NCBI GenBank assembly: GCA_025617745.1
Contig: CM046861.1
Location: 14,686,283-14,750,282, forward strand
Direction of reading: 5' to 3'
Length of the DNA: 64,000 nt
Source: Heliocidaris erythrogramma
Lineage: Eukaryota > Echinodermata > Echinoidea > Camarodonta > Echinometridae
The translations under genes and the position numbers were made by a program. A model generated the notes under the pieces. That model was not told the DNA's origin, did not search any database, and was given only the letters and a program-made list of their open reading frames with translations. Below, piece after piece: positions 22,301 to 29,396 of the stretch. Each line of letters opens with the position of its first letter. Within the stretch, counting starts at the first letter, position 1.

Positions 22301-23976
22301 TCGGGGGGAGGGGGGGGCAGAATCCACCCCCCTGGCTGTGGCATTGCTAAAATATCCCAGCCTTTGTAGGGTTAATGATTTGTTAGTTTTGTTATTACCA
22401 TATGTCAACTATATTGTTTGCATAATTTGGAATAGATAAAGTGATCAGACTTTCTGATTGTAAGGTCAAAGGTTAAAAATATGATTTCTAATGTAATTGT
22501 AGGCTTTTTGTTCTGGTTATTTCAAGAAAGTTTTGAGGCATGAACTTAATTTTTTAATAGGCCTCGGCGTATGTAGGAGACGCAGACACATTCATCTTTT
22601 TTTTTTCAGCTTGGTTTGATTGTAATAAATGCATGTTTCTGTTGACCAGAAGTTGAATAAGCTCATATTTTGGTTGGTGAAAACATGACAGTAAACTTTA
22701 GAAGAAATATTTCCGTCATCTTAAATTCATGTTTATACCTTCATCATTTCCAAATATATTTTCTCCCTTTTTATTATAGGACACATATGAACTCCTGTAT
22801 GATGCACAAAGCGCCAAGTCCTGTGGAAGCCTGTCCTACATCCGTCGTCGCTACAATCTTACGGATGTTACACCGGAAATCTCCCAATGTTTCAATGATG
22901 CGACTAGCCTGTTGAGGTTTGCAACAGAGGCTTACGTGGTCGCTGCAGCATGCGAGTATATGGGCATATCAAAGCCGGGTGACTTGCCCACGAATCTATC
23001 ACGAAATCGGAAGAAAAGGGCAGTTTTCTTTGAGAATACTTGCATATCTGTTCTTGAGAAGTCTTTCCATCCCTACCAGCCAGTTGAGTCTGCCAACAAT
23101 GAGGATGGGCCATTCTGCATATGCAGGCAAGATAAAGAAGATGAAGAAATGGTGTTCTGTAACAACAAGACATGTGACAGGGGTCAGTGGTTTCATCTAG
23201 GTTGCTTACAGATAGAGTCTGACCATCTCCCGAAAGGAAACTGGTTCTGCAGCAACAAATGCCGTCAGGAACATCATGAAAAAGGGAAGAAAAAGGAGAG
23301 ACCCACAGACCTGGACTCCAAGTTCGAGTATTCGAAGGCTTTACTGCACTTAGGACTAGGAGAGATGGTGTATCAGGATGCCATTCAAGAGGGAGATGGT
23401 CATCGGATGATCCAACACTGGCGCATAGATATGATTCACTTCTTTGAGAAACATCATTGGAAGTACTTGACTGAAGCCCACCATTTGCTCATGGATGTTA
23501 ATGGTGGTGTGTCACCAAGGTTAGCCCATCAGCTAATGTGGAATAGAACAGTGAATACACATGGCAAGAAAGGCAAGAATGAATCGATGGACCTTGGTCT
23601 GGAAGGGTTGAACAAGGATCATCAGGAATCCATCAAATATGCTGCAGGACATCTCACCCAAGGTGTCAAAGCGTTCACCAGTCAATCCATAGGAATAAAG
23701 GACACTCTTCAGAAAGTGTTTGACACTAAAAAGCCAGGAAGGCTGTCAAATTCGTCAGATCAAGATGACAAAATACGAGGAAATGACATAGCGATGCTAG
23801 CTGAACTCCTCGTGAAAGAAAAGTGCATTGTCAAAATCCCTGGAAGATCTCACAAAGGATTTGAAGGCTTCCAGTTTGACCAAACATTCACCAACCCGGA
23901 CAAATATGAAGCTAAGATGTCTGACCTGTGTAGAGAGCGAGTGGAACAAGTCCAAGCAGCAGTGTGGGTCGACTAA
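2941..23976 (+). CDS. DUF6589-like protein with embedded PHD finger (ten-exon gene, whole span)
   Basis: Hand-built model: ten exons, nine GT/AG introns, all phases compatible (0,0,1,1,1,1,2,0,0), 3495 coding bases, 1164 residues. In order: a 7-residue tandem repeat (about residues 47-95); a paired-Cys module (C141, C142, C144, C146 and C189, C192, C194); a DUF6589-like body with GDQLS (D724), QEWH (E757) and DLGLEGLN (E1041); and a C4HC3 PHD finger (879-927) lying inside that body. DUF6589 is a family of unknown function. From memory its members carry GDQLT, EDWH and DLxxExxN motifs, and they look like RNase-H-fold transposase relatives, which is inference. The start is the ATG at 2941, with A at -3 and G at +4. 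There is no second gene of this family in the window and no flanking terminal repeats that I can tie to it. Function is unknown; PHD fingers usually read histone tails in the nucleus. Confidence 0.75.
3079..3227 (+). repeat. 21-bp coding minisatellite in exon 1
   Basis: Tandem 21-base units of the type CAGGGACAGAGTAACGCCAT, about six copies, with the last ones diverged. Because 21 is divisible by three, copy-number change keeps the reading frame and adds or removes a Gln/Ser/Asn-rich heptad. The opposite strand is also open through the array, an artefact of the repeat. Confidence 0.85.
3748..5070. other. Intron 1, proximal part
   Basis: Begins with the GTAAGT donor. No coding signal. About 4340-4590 is a repeat-like block with G-rich palindromic GGGGGTGCTGGGGGTGTGCAG and two copies of an ACTTTTTTTTGCTTG motif, ending in GCACCCC. 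The rest is AT-rich with many ATTCAAATT-type words. Confidence 0.5.
5071..5380. mobile_element. MITE-like inverted-repeat element, ATTCATAAGGACC family
   Basis: The left end ATAAGGACCGCTATTCATAA (5071-5090) is matched in inverted orientation by TTATGAATAGTGGTCCTTAT (5361-5380). Several internal copies of the same words lie between. The same words form two hairpins at 33.8-34.05 kb, so it is a dispersed family. No protein is encoded. Confidence 0.65.
5440..6079. mobile_element. Helitron-like (HINE-type) non-autonomous element, second family
   Basis: The left end carries GCCTCCGCCCACTAGGTGG followed by GTGCCGGATGCATTATG. The right end carries the inverse-like GGTGGTGGCGGAGCC, a short spacer and then CTAG followed by a T-run (from 6075). 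The body has two diverged internal repeats, each with a 'cgataacttcaaaaccg'-type and an 'aaacttggcccatgtatgca' segment. A related 5' end recurs at 21.37 kb. The class assignment is inferred from the subterminal inverted repeat plus the CTAG-T end. Confidence 0.45.
6310..7020. mobile_element. Repeat family X copy 1 (possible piggyBac-like MITE)
   Basis: About 0.7 kb, directly repeated at 21.69-22.38 kb with long stretches of near identity (for example TTTCTCACGATATGTCCGCA). Each end bears a GGGGTGGAATCCACCCC palindrome. The right end reads CCCGGCCTTTTTAGGG followed by TTAA, the classic piggyBac target. The left end is degraded in this copy. No transposase reading frame is visible. Confidence 0.6.
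7217..9104. mobile_element. HINE/Pearl-type Helitron-like tandem-repeat element, copy 1
   Basis: The element starts with TTGTATCCCCCGGC and carries the inverted GCCGGGGGATAC at 9055-9066. This is followed by a 7-bp stem-loop (9072-9094, one mismatch), then CTAG (9101-9104) and T. Between them are a (CCG)n microsatellite (7268-7311) and about ten units of roughly 150 bp, each containing GGTGATGCTGCC and TATAGGGTCAAAGGTCA. Two unit subtypes alternate, giving a higher-order period near 300 bp. Subterminal inverted repeats, a central minisatellite, a 3' hairpin and a CTRR end are the known layout of non-autonomous Helentron derivatives. It lies in intron 1 of the DUF6589-like gene and encodes no protein. 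Confidence 0.75.
7268..7311. repeat. (CCG)n microsatellite inside HINE copy 1
   Basis: About 14-15 uninterrupted CCG triplets. The same position in copy 2 (34191-34217) has about nine, so the tract has changed length since the two copies diverged. Confidence 0.95.
9425..9850 (+). CDS. Exon 2 of the DUF6589-like gene
   Basis: The acceptor TTGACAG is directly before 9425 and the donor GTAAGT begins at 9851; both ends are phase 0. It encodes 142 residues starting GSFLRDAASHLESGRYHEVL. The segment is Lys/Arg-rich and predicted mostly helical. It continues directly from exon 1 and into exon 3 (LNSR followed by SYLRLNRLGLCM), which matches the N-terminal part of DUF6589-type proteins as I remember them. 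Confidence 0.82.
9851..10817. other. Intron 2, proximal part with GGTC-rich microsatellite
   Basis: Contains a (GGTC/GGGC)n tract at about 10090-10160, followed by a segment reading GCTCATGAAATTTGGTAGACAC. That combination resembles the start of other Helitron-like repeats carrying a GTCY-type microsatellite, but I could not define both ends. No gene. Confidence 0.45.
10822..10990 (+). mobile_element. tRNA-derived SINE (Thr-like head)
   Basis: The head is tRNA-like: an A-box GGCACAGTGGTAGAGC, an anticodon loop CTTGTAA that would read UGU (Thr), and a B-box GGTTTCGAAACC. It is followed by a non-tRNA body including CCCTCAGAGAGGACTTAAAG. The acceptor ends do not pair properly. Head plus body is the standard layout of a tRNA-derived SINE. 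The 3' boundary near 10990 is uncertain. Confidence 0.65.
10991..12680. other. Intron 2, middle part
   Basis: AT-rich with no convincing coding exon. A CTG/CAG-type tract (GCTGCTGCTGCTGCTGCTGC) lies at about 12208-12243. An open segment at about 11440-11566 reads plausibly as protein for some 40 codons but has no recognisable family and no good splice sites, so I do not call it. Confidence 0.4.
12682..13130. repeat. GAT/CAT-rich minisatellite (higher-order)
   Basis: About 450 bases of GATGAT, AATGAT and CATCAT words arranged in longer units of the type CATGACAGTGATGATGATAA, repeated about seven times at roughly 55-65 base intervals. Both strands are open because the words lack stops. The apparent His/Asp or Met/Ile-rich reading frames are artefacts of the repeat. 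Confidence 0.9.
13546..13618 (-). pseudogene. tRNA-derived sequence (Gly-like)
   Basis: On the minus strand a B-box GGTTCGATCCC with T-stem and an acceptor-like GGTGGTCC end are clear. The upstream half has a weak A-box and a CCTCCCA loop resembling tRNA-Gly(CCC). The 3' side runs into an A/T tail, as expected for a retroposed tRNA-derived copy. Confidence 0.45.
14659..14711. repeat. 17-18 bp perfect hairpin
   Basis: CAACGCACCCTTTCGAGA (14659-14676) pairs perfectly with TCTCGAAAGGGTGCGTTG (14694-14711) across a G-rich loop. A third, direct copy CGCACCCTTTCGAGA is at about 14733. It is GC-rich within an AT-rich intron. The role is unknown; most likely a small mobile-element relic. Confidence 0.8.
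15766..15955 (+). CDS. Exon 3 of the DUF6589-like gene
   Basis: Acceptor TTTTTACACCAG, donor GTACAA at 15956; starts phase 0 and ends phase 1. It encodes SYLRLNRLGLCMMVKQTKKL and continues to an acidic end (DWEDVTDWEE). LNRLGLCM is a signature I associate with DUF6589-type proteins. Choosing the AG at 15764-15765 rather than the later AGs is forced by phase continuity with exon 2. Confidence 0.82.
16227..16244 (+). CDS. Exon 4: 18-nt microexon
   Basis: A strong acceptor (TTTTCCTCTTTCTTTCAG) is followed by only 18 bases and then GTACAG. In phase 1 it encodes EQLAIK. The exon is symmetric (phase 1 to 1), so it can be skipped without changing frame. Its donor is only moderate, and the bases from donor +4 on belong to a MITE that starts at 16248. 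Confidence 0.6.
16248..16420. mobile_element. TA-flanked MITE directly behind exon 4
   Basis: It begins CAGTCAAACCTG and ends CAGGTTTCACTG, with TA on both sides (16246-16247 and 16421-16422). The inner terminal repeat CTGTCTATAAAGACCAC is also inverted at the right end. The CAGT terminus and TA duplication are Tc1/mariner hallmarks. No coding capacity. Confidence 0.8.
16421..17977. other. Intron 4
   Basis: No gene. Holds a decayed inverted-repeat element: GATCCTGCTTAAGCAGACGA near 16753 is matched on the other strand by the segment around 17244-17275. The pair is separated by about 0.5 kb of AT-rich sequence. Confidence 0.45.
17978..18100 (+). CDS. Exon 5: acidic cassette A
   Basis: Acceptor GAAAGCAG, donor GTAATG at 18101, phase 1 to phase 1, 41 codons. 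It encodes an acidic, Ser/Thr-rich segment ending in IDDSEMQIDDGVDG. It resembles exon 6 in start (VPxA), core (DDxxTTxASSxxID) and end (EMxIDDxV), so the two are probably a tandem exon duplication. Confidence 0.72.
18475..18567 (+). CDS. Exon 6: acidic cassette B (duplicate of exon 5)
   Basis: Acceptor GTTTATTCTAG, donor GTGAGA at 18568, phase 1 to 1, 31 codons. It encodes VPAAPPSHQAESPLNLNDDH and continues to SSSIDK. Sequence past this donor is still homologous to exon 5 (EMHIDDDV) but reaches an in-frame stop at 18600-18602. The inner GTGAGA therefore replaces the ancestral donor position. If it is not used, the transcript would end here as a truncated protein. Confidence 0.62.
18568..19328. 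other. Intron 6
   Basis: Non-coding. Positions 18590-18760 are rich in ACT/GCT triplets. At 19181-19243 a small palindromic element pairs CCAGTTTCGCCAAACTGTCATT with its near-inverse, typical of a small MITE. Ends in TTTTCTGGCAG. Confidence 0.5.
19329..19587 (+). CDS. Exon 7 of the DUF6589-like gene
   Basis: Acceptor TTTTCTGGCAG, donor GTAAAG at 19588; starts phase 1, ends phase 2. It encodes DGITDDSTKAPQFGFTLAFD and then an aromatic/basic stretch (FGKYKKQLSLIQAYGAIDRV). In DUF6589-type proteins this position corresponds to the 'D-N-x-D' strand followed by a His/Tyr-rich stretch and 'DRV'. The FDIVHP Asp could be equivalent, but this is from memory. Confidence 0.8.
19588..20010. other. Intron 7
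   Basis: Short AT-rich intron of 423 bases with a good acceptor (TTTTGTTACACAG). A segment repeats 'tacagcctctctgttgaatgt' twice with small differences (about 19638 and 19724). Nothing else seen. Confidence 0.6.
20011..20134 (+). CDS. Exon 8 of the DUF6589-like gene
   Basis: Starts phase 2 and ends phase 0; donor GTAAAT at 20135. It encodes NEYQVMISRIVFKNFHFFND followed by MDVTEHIKHPHQAEMKKKSVM. The alternating hydrophobic/aromatic pattern and conserved HI..P spacing fit the mid-body of DUF6589-type proteins. Confidence 0.8.
20135..20819. other. Intron 8
   Basis: Non-coding, AT-rich. About 20520-20700 has decayed copies of the 'acctgtct..aaagac' words seen in the 16.25-kb MITE, so an old relative of that element may lie here. 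Ends TCAACGCTGCAG. Confidence 0.45.
20820..21077 (+). CDS. Exon 9: GDQ and EWH motifs of the DUF6589-like body
   Basis: Phase 0 at both ends; donor GTACTT at 21078. It encodes 86 residues beginning VPLGVPMEKDEGMLDIIDMI. TVVLYGDQLSCERVRDA corresponds to the family's GDQLT..R hallmark and VQEWHKQLLLLE to its EDWH segment. If the fold is RNase-H/DDE-like, D724 and E757 are candidates for acidic active-site positions; that is inference. Confidence 0.85.
21375..21690. mobile_element. HINE-type fragment related to 5.44-6.08 kb
   Basis: Shares GTGCCGGATGCATTATGTTTT, a following CGCCCGTCC block and repeated GCGATATCTCAAGAACC / GTATGAACTTCA / GGTCAAAGGTC modules, two modules in tandem. It has no recognisable 3' end, because family X sequence begins directly behind it. 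Confidence 0.5.
21692..22378. mobile_element. Repeat family X copy 2 (possible piggyBac-like MITE)
   Basis: Left end CCCTTAAAGGGCCGGG followed by GGTGGAATCCACCCC. Right end AATCCACCCCCCTGGCTGTG, then CCCAGCCTTTGTAGGG and TTAA. Termini are inverted relative to each other, and TTAA at the right fits a piggyBac-type target; the left flank lacks a clean TTAA. No transposase coding region. Confidence 0.6.
22780..23976 (+). CDS. Exon 10: PHD finger and C-terminal DUF6589-like segment
   Basis: The acceptor TTATAG and phase 0 give DTYELLYDAQSAKSCGSLSY as the start. The stop TAA is at 23974-23976. The PHD finger (residues 879-927) shows C4HC3 spacing: FCICR, FCNNKTC, WFHLGC, WFCSNKC. The region after it (LGEMVYQDAIQEGDGHRMIQ, then DLGLEGLN) matches the C-terminal part of DUF6589-type proteins, including the acidic E1041 and the 'NTHGKKGKN' basic turn. 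The PHD thus sits as an insertion inside the body rather than at one end. I saw no clear polyadenylation signal close downstream. Confidence 0.85.
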   Translation, partial: DTYELLYDAQSAKSCGSLSYIRRRYNLTDVTPEISQCFNDATSLLRFATEAYVVAAACEYMGISKPGDLPTNLSRNRKKRAVFFENTCISVLEKSFHPYQPVESANNEDGPFCICRQDKEDEEMVFCNNKTCDRGQWFHLGCLQIESDHLPKGNWFCSNKCRQEHHEKGKKKERPTDLDSKFEYSKALLHLGLGEMVYQDAIQEGDGHRMIQHWRIDMIHFFEKHHWKYLTEAHHLLMDVNGGVSPRLAHQLMWNRTVNTHGKKGKNESMDLGLEGLNKDHQESIKYAAGHLTQGVKAFTSQSIGIKDTLQKVFDTKKPGRLSNSSDQDDKIRGNDIAMLAELLVKEKCIVKIPGRSHKGFEGFQFDQTFTNPDKYEAKMSDLCRERVEQVQAAVWVD

Positions 23977-24851
23977 AATTTCAAACACTGAAACAGTGTA
24001 CAGATGAAGAGTCTTCCTTCAGAGAGCATTTGTAGTCTGGTTATAACATGCCACATGTGTGTCCAATTTTCAAAAGTGTTTTAAATTCCATCCAATCATT
24101 GTATCGTAATATCAGTCAGGGAGTTAAGCCATATAATCAGCAAACTTAATATTAGTTTGGGCTTTGCCTAAATAATTCATGAATCAGAGGCATAACAAAT
24201 GATGGGTTTCTGTAGACATGCATGTAGATTTTCTTAGGGTTGTTGCAAAGGGAAAGTGTAGAGGATGTTTCATTTTTTTCTTTTAACTATTGTCGGCATA
24301 TTTAAACACCTGTGCATTTTCTTTCCCTTGTTGGCCAATTGAAACACTTTTAGAAAAGAGCTTGCCTGTTAACGCTTAAATTTTGAATCCCACTTGAGGG
24401 GGTTTGATGGAAACTCATCAGATCTGTCAGGAAACTTCATGCATACCCCTTCCCCATCTTGGTAAAACAGTGGTAAAGCAGTTCAACTGCATTTTAGACT
24501 TTAGTATCCAACCATTTATCGTGGAATATCATTACATTCATGAAAATGAAAGTACAAAATACATGTAATATGAAGGGGAAAAAAAGATATGTTAAAGTTT
24601 CTGAAAATGATTTTGGTAAGTTTATCACTATCATTCATTGGAGGAATCGAGTTTATCTAATGCAGTTCTTTCAATTTTGTCCAATACCATTTTTGGTATA
24701 AGATCAGTCTTGACTACTGTCCAACATTCCAAAATGTCTTATATCATTTTGTGGTCTTATCATTAGATGTGTCCAGTTTCCATTTTTCTTATCATTTGGG
24801 GCTAAGGCCCATTGGGCTGCTATAATTTTGTTTACTGCATACATGTACATG
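23977..24851. other. 3' flank of the DUF6589-like gene
   Basis: AT-rich, no further exon with family resemblance. No canonical AATAAA close to the stop was found, so the 3'UTR end is undefined. Confidence 0.5.
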
Positions 24852-24853
24852 TA

Positions 24854-26520
24854 CAGTTAACAACAAAATTATTCATACCCCTTGGAAAATTCTAGTTTTT
24901 TGCATTTTTCCTAAAAATGAATGGTTAACTGAATTAAATTACACATCACTTGAATACATTTAGTTATCATCTGCAAATGAATGCTGTTTCTAGTTTCACC
25001 TCATTTGCATAACAATAGAAAAGGTGAATTATCCAAACTGGGTGATGTTCAAAATTATTCATACCCTTGGTGATCTATATTGACTTTGTCAATCAGTATG
25101 AATCCAGTCCTTGTGATTAATGCTCGTAATACTTTCTTCACACTGCCACAATGCTTCTGGAGGTCTCTACTGAGATATCAGGCCAATACCTGGTCTCCAA
25201 AGGCCCAATCTCCTTGAGGATGTTGTCCACACATGCCATCACCTGGTCTTCAGGGGATTTGGTGGATTTAAAGCAGATTTTGTGTTTGCAGGTGGTGTAG
25301 TTTTAGACGTCATGAGGATAGAACTATGATATTGATATTTCGTTAATATTCCTTACATTTTAATGACAATTCTGTATTTCTAAGTTGAAACAAAGCACTC
25401 TTCCTGGAGGGACTTCCCTAGAGGCATTCACTGTTGCACTGTCAAGGGAAGGTATTTCCTGATACTTTTGTTCCATTATTATTAAGAATGTTTAGGGAGG
25501 CCATGGTAGTTGTCTAAAGGTTGGATGGTGCCAATTTTATCAGTTTATTCAGTTACACTGATTGACACATTTTTGATATGGACACCTGCAAGTGGGTACT
25601 CTAGTGAAGCTTAAAATACTGATCTTTATGTTCCAGTGCACTGTCAAAGTGGTAGCATTTTGTGCACTGCAGCTGGTAACATGGAGGGCATATGGTATAA
25701 ATTTGGTTTACATTCATTTTGATATCAAGGATTGTAACTTTCATACCAAAGATACAAAGAATATACCATATGAAGATTGATATACAGTAACAGTCAATGT
25801 GGGATGTGTATGGTACCCAAAGGTTACATACTGTTATTCATGGTGACCTGACGTTAGAGTCATGCAATGACTTTAATATCACCAACATGGTTTTCCTGAG
25901 CAATCTGATGAAGAATGGGGCCAATGAATAAAGGTGAACCCTCCCACAGGCAGTGCAAAAGGGAAGGGCTCTTCAGGAATGGTGCTTTGCTTCATAAGTA
26001 GATACAGAATTTTCATTAAAATGCATGGAATAAATGACCGAAAATTTCAATATCATAGTCCTGTCATCATGAAGTCGATAACTGCATCACCTGTAGGACA
26101 CAAAATCTAATGAACTCCCTGAAGATCAGGTGAAGGCATGTGTGGACACATCCTCAAGAAGATTGAGCCACTGGAGAACAGGTACTGGCCTGATATCCCA
26201 GCAGAGACCCCTCCCCGGAAGCCTTGTGACGGTGTATTAAAATAAAGTGAATTACAAAGCATTAATCACAAGGATCGGATTCATACTGATTGACAAAGTC
26301 AATAAATCACCAAGGGTATGAATAATTTTGAACATCGCCCAGTTTGGATTACTCACCTTTTCTATTGTTATGCAAATGAGGTGAAACCGGAAACGGCATT
26401 CATTTGCAGATGATAACTAAATGTATTCAAGTGATGGTTAAACTTCATTTAACCATTCATTTTTAGGAAAAATGCAAAAAACTAGAATTTTCCAAGGGGT
26501 ATGAATAATTTTGTTAACTG
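24854..26520. mobile_element. Palindromic Tc1-like element with long inverted arms
   Basis: Starts CAGTTAACA and ends TGTTAACTG, with TA on both sides (24852-24853 and 26521-26522). The arms are inverted and homologous for about 0.5-0.6 kb, leaving a spacer of roughly 0.5 kb. Read inward on the minus strand from about 25265, the left arm is open with a peptide beginning SPEDQVMACVDNIL and a TGA near 25142. The right arm carries the same segment on the plus strand with a 1-base deletion. Both ends therefore derive from the same coding-side end of a larger element. Confidence 0.8.
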
Positions 26521-26522
26521 TA

Positions 26523-28356
26523 CATGCATGTAGTATAATAAATCAAGGTCCAAGTACAAAATAACTTGTGGCCCTTGCAAGCAATATTATTATATGGTAA
26601 TAGATCAATAGGCATTAGGAAAACTTGAAATTACTGGTAGACAACATAAAATTGAAAAAAAGCCAGGCAACAGATTTTAGAAGAACTGTGGAGATAATGA
26701 CATTTAGACAGCCTAGGGGGCGTTTCATTAAGTGTCTTGTCAGTGATATTTACCAACAAATTACCTCTCAGCCAATCAGGTGCAAGGAGTTCAGTAGCTT
26801 ATAACAGTTATTGCAACTTGTCATTGATGACAAGTTTCATGAAACAGGACCCTGATCACTAGACCACATGAAGTAGGCAAACTGAATGTACATGTAGAAA
26901 AGATACTATTAATCAATTTGGATGTTGGATTGATCACAATGGGCATTCAACCTAATACCAATTTGTCTTTTACTCAGCAGAAAAGGGCAGGAACGCAAGT
27001 CTTTGTCAAGTTTCTTAGCTATTTTGATTGCTAAATTGTAAAAAAATCATTAGGAGCTTGAATGATGTCCTACAGACTAAAGTGAGTTGCATAGATGTTG
27101 TTAAGCCATAGCAGTTTAGAGTTTTCTTCAGGAAGATCTACATAAATCAGCTTTCTTCCTCAAATTCGCTCCAATTCTTATTTTCAATACCTACATAACT
27201 GGGGTTTTTTGTGCGGTTTTTTTTTTCCTTATATTAAATGAACCAATGTGGATTCCAATGACTAATTTTAACAAAAGATTGCCAATTTGTACTAAAAACA
27301 GATTATGAATATCACACCGCATTGCCAATTTAGAGACATTGATTAGCAGTTCAGTGTCTCCTTTTAGGGAAGTTTGAGGAAGTTTTTCAGTCCATTTCTG
27401 TGCAGTACATTCTGTCTTTCATTAATAAGAACGATTAAAGTAAAGAACAGTACAAATTTTGAAATTCATTTTTCTCAAAATGTATGCCTACTGTTTGCAT
27501 ATACATTCATGCACTACTACTAATCACAAGACAAAATTCACGTTCATGTAAAACCCTGTCAGGAAGAATCTAGCAAGAGATCCTTGTAAAACTTGATGTG
27601 CAGCCCAAATTTGTTTGCATCAAAAATATTTTGTTTAAGTTGCTCCTTCTTGATAAGAGAAAGTTAAAGTTGTACTCCAAGGAAGTATTTGAAAAAAAGA
27701 AATGAATAGATTTAACCTAGAATGTGGGGTGGACTGTTTGAAATTTTAAAGGAAAGTGTACTTCTGTAGCATATCTTTCATTTTTAAATTTGTAAAGGCA
27801 TCAAGTGCTGTAAATACATACAAAGTTTTGTTATGTTACAATACATGTGTTTCTTTGTGTTCTTGGTTACCTTGTCATTCACCTCAATTTTGGTGAATTT
27901 TGTGTTATATTGCTCATAATTATTTCTATAGTACCCTTTATGAGTGTAGAATACATTTCCTGAATGCATGATTGATGCATTTTATTGAGAAATGCAATGC
28001 CCTTTCATCAAAGCAGATAGAGCAGGTTTTGTTGGTTAGGAAGTTATCGCACCCTGTTGAGTGTCTGGAAAATCAAAAAATTATGTCTCGGTGTTTAGAG
28101 TAAATTTTTATTGAAGAAATAGCTTGAGTTCTGGTCATTTGATTCCATTGCGAAAGCAGCTGTCCATAGATTACTGGGATTGTGAAAGGTTGATTATCTA
28201 AAGAATAATTGTGTCTTGTAAGGTTTTGAAAATGATAAGAAATGGATAATCTAGTTGAAAATCACATTCAGTGACATCCACTCCACACAGATATGGGGAC
28301 ATGAAATTACATGTGGCATCAAATCTGGTCCAGAGTTATATTATAAGCTACATGTG
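26523..28356. other. Non-coding region
   Basis: AT-rich, no gene. A small palindromic element at about 26715-26853 begins GGGGGCGTTTCATTAA and ends TTTCATGAAACAGGACCCT. Confidence 0.5.
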
Positions 28357-28358
28357 TA

Positions 28359-28529
28359 GTGGAACCTCGTTATACTAGTTACAGCAAACTCCTTGGGACC
28401 CTCTTTATATTGAAAACTTCTTATATCAGGGCTAAAAAACTATGGAATGAAAAGAAGTGGGAGTGGCAAAATCTCCTTGTTATAATGAGAGTTTGTTATA
28501 TCAGTGTTCTTTATAACGAGGTTCCACTG
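28359..28529. mobile_element. TA-flanked MITE (GTGGAACCTCGTTATA family)
   Basis: Terminal GTGGAACCTCGTTATA is inverted at the right end as TATAACGAGGTTCCACTG. TA lies at 28357-28358 and 28530-28531. About 170 bp, no coding capacity. It is a second Tc1/mariner-like MITE family, distinct from the one at 16.25 kb. Confidence 0.8.
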
Positions 28530-28531
28530 TA

Positions 28532-29100
28532 TTTCTAGTCACGTTTGGATATGAGAGAATTTCAGGAGCAGTCCTTTTCATGTCACATAGCTCTTAAAAT
28601 ATCCTTCAACATAGGAATAAAAAGAATGAAAAAAAAAATTCCAAAATATTTCTTTACAAGAACTCAGCCATTCTGCCTTTTTTAAAGAAATAAAATGCTA
28701 CTATTTAAAACATCCATACATGATATGGATTGCTGTTTTTGAGAGTGAAGAAAGATTATGCCCCAGTGCAACTGGAAGACTTTCTGCTTGATAGAGAGTA
28801 ACAAAGAAAACTGGCATAATCATAATTTGACCTTTACATTTTTTTATTCCAATTATTTAATCAACATTGGAGTTTTTGTATTTTTAGTGTTTTATAGTGT
28901 TTCTCTCTCTCTTAGATCTGTTTATAATGATCAGCTCAGGAAGACTGAGCAAAAACTGGTGAGAATAAACATTACCATTTTGATGATGTTGTGTTTGGTA
29001 CATTTGCCCTAAACTACATGATGGTAAGCTGTAAGAGAGCGAGAATATGAAAGAAATGAGATGTTTCGCAGAGATCAATGAAAATGAAGAGAATGCAAGA
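28532..29100. other. Non-coding region
   Basis: AT-rich; no supported gene or repeat boundary. Confidence 0.5.
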
Positions 29101-29180
29101 CCTGTATTCTAAACTCCGGTTTTAATATTTAAGCCGCGGTCTGTCGTTTAAACCCCCCCCCCCCAAAAAAAAAAAAAAAA

Positions 29181-29211
<31 letters not shown>

Positions 29212-29396
29212 ATTTTAAAAAAATAAAAAAATTAAAAAATTAAATAAATAAATAAATAAAATAAAAAAAATAAAAAAATAAACTTTATACAGTGTACAGA
29301 ACTTTAGACTGGACTTGTGGTTTAAGTTGGTTTTAATTAAAGCTCTGGTTTAACTTAGACTGGAGTTTAAGTTTAACCGGAATTCAGAATATGGGC
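29101..29396. mobile_element. Inverted-repeat element with (AAAT)n core
   Basis: The left TATTCTAAACTCCGGTTTTA is roughly inverted at the right as TTTAACCGGAATTCAGAATA. Between them lies a C-run, an A-run and an (AAAT)n tract (29153-29280). It looks like a small MITE whose centre has grown into a microsatellite. Confidence 0.5.

Larger units (their letters stand above)
21078..22779. other. Intron 9, filled by two repeat families
   Basis: A fragment related to the 5440-6079 HINE-type element (shared GTGCCGGATGCATTATGTTT) runs from about 21375 to 21690. It abuts the second copy of repeat family X (21692-22378). The rest is AT-rich, ending in a strong acceptor TTTTTATTATAG. Confidence 0.65.
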
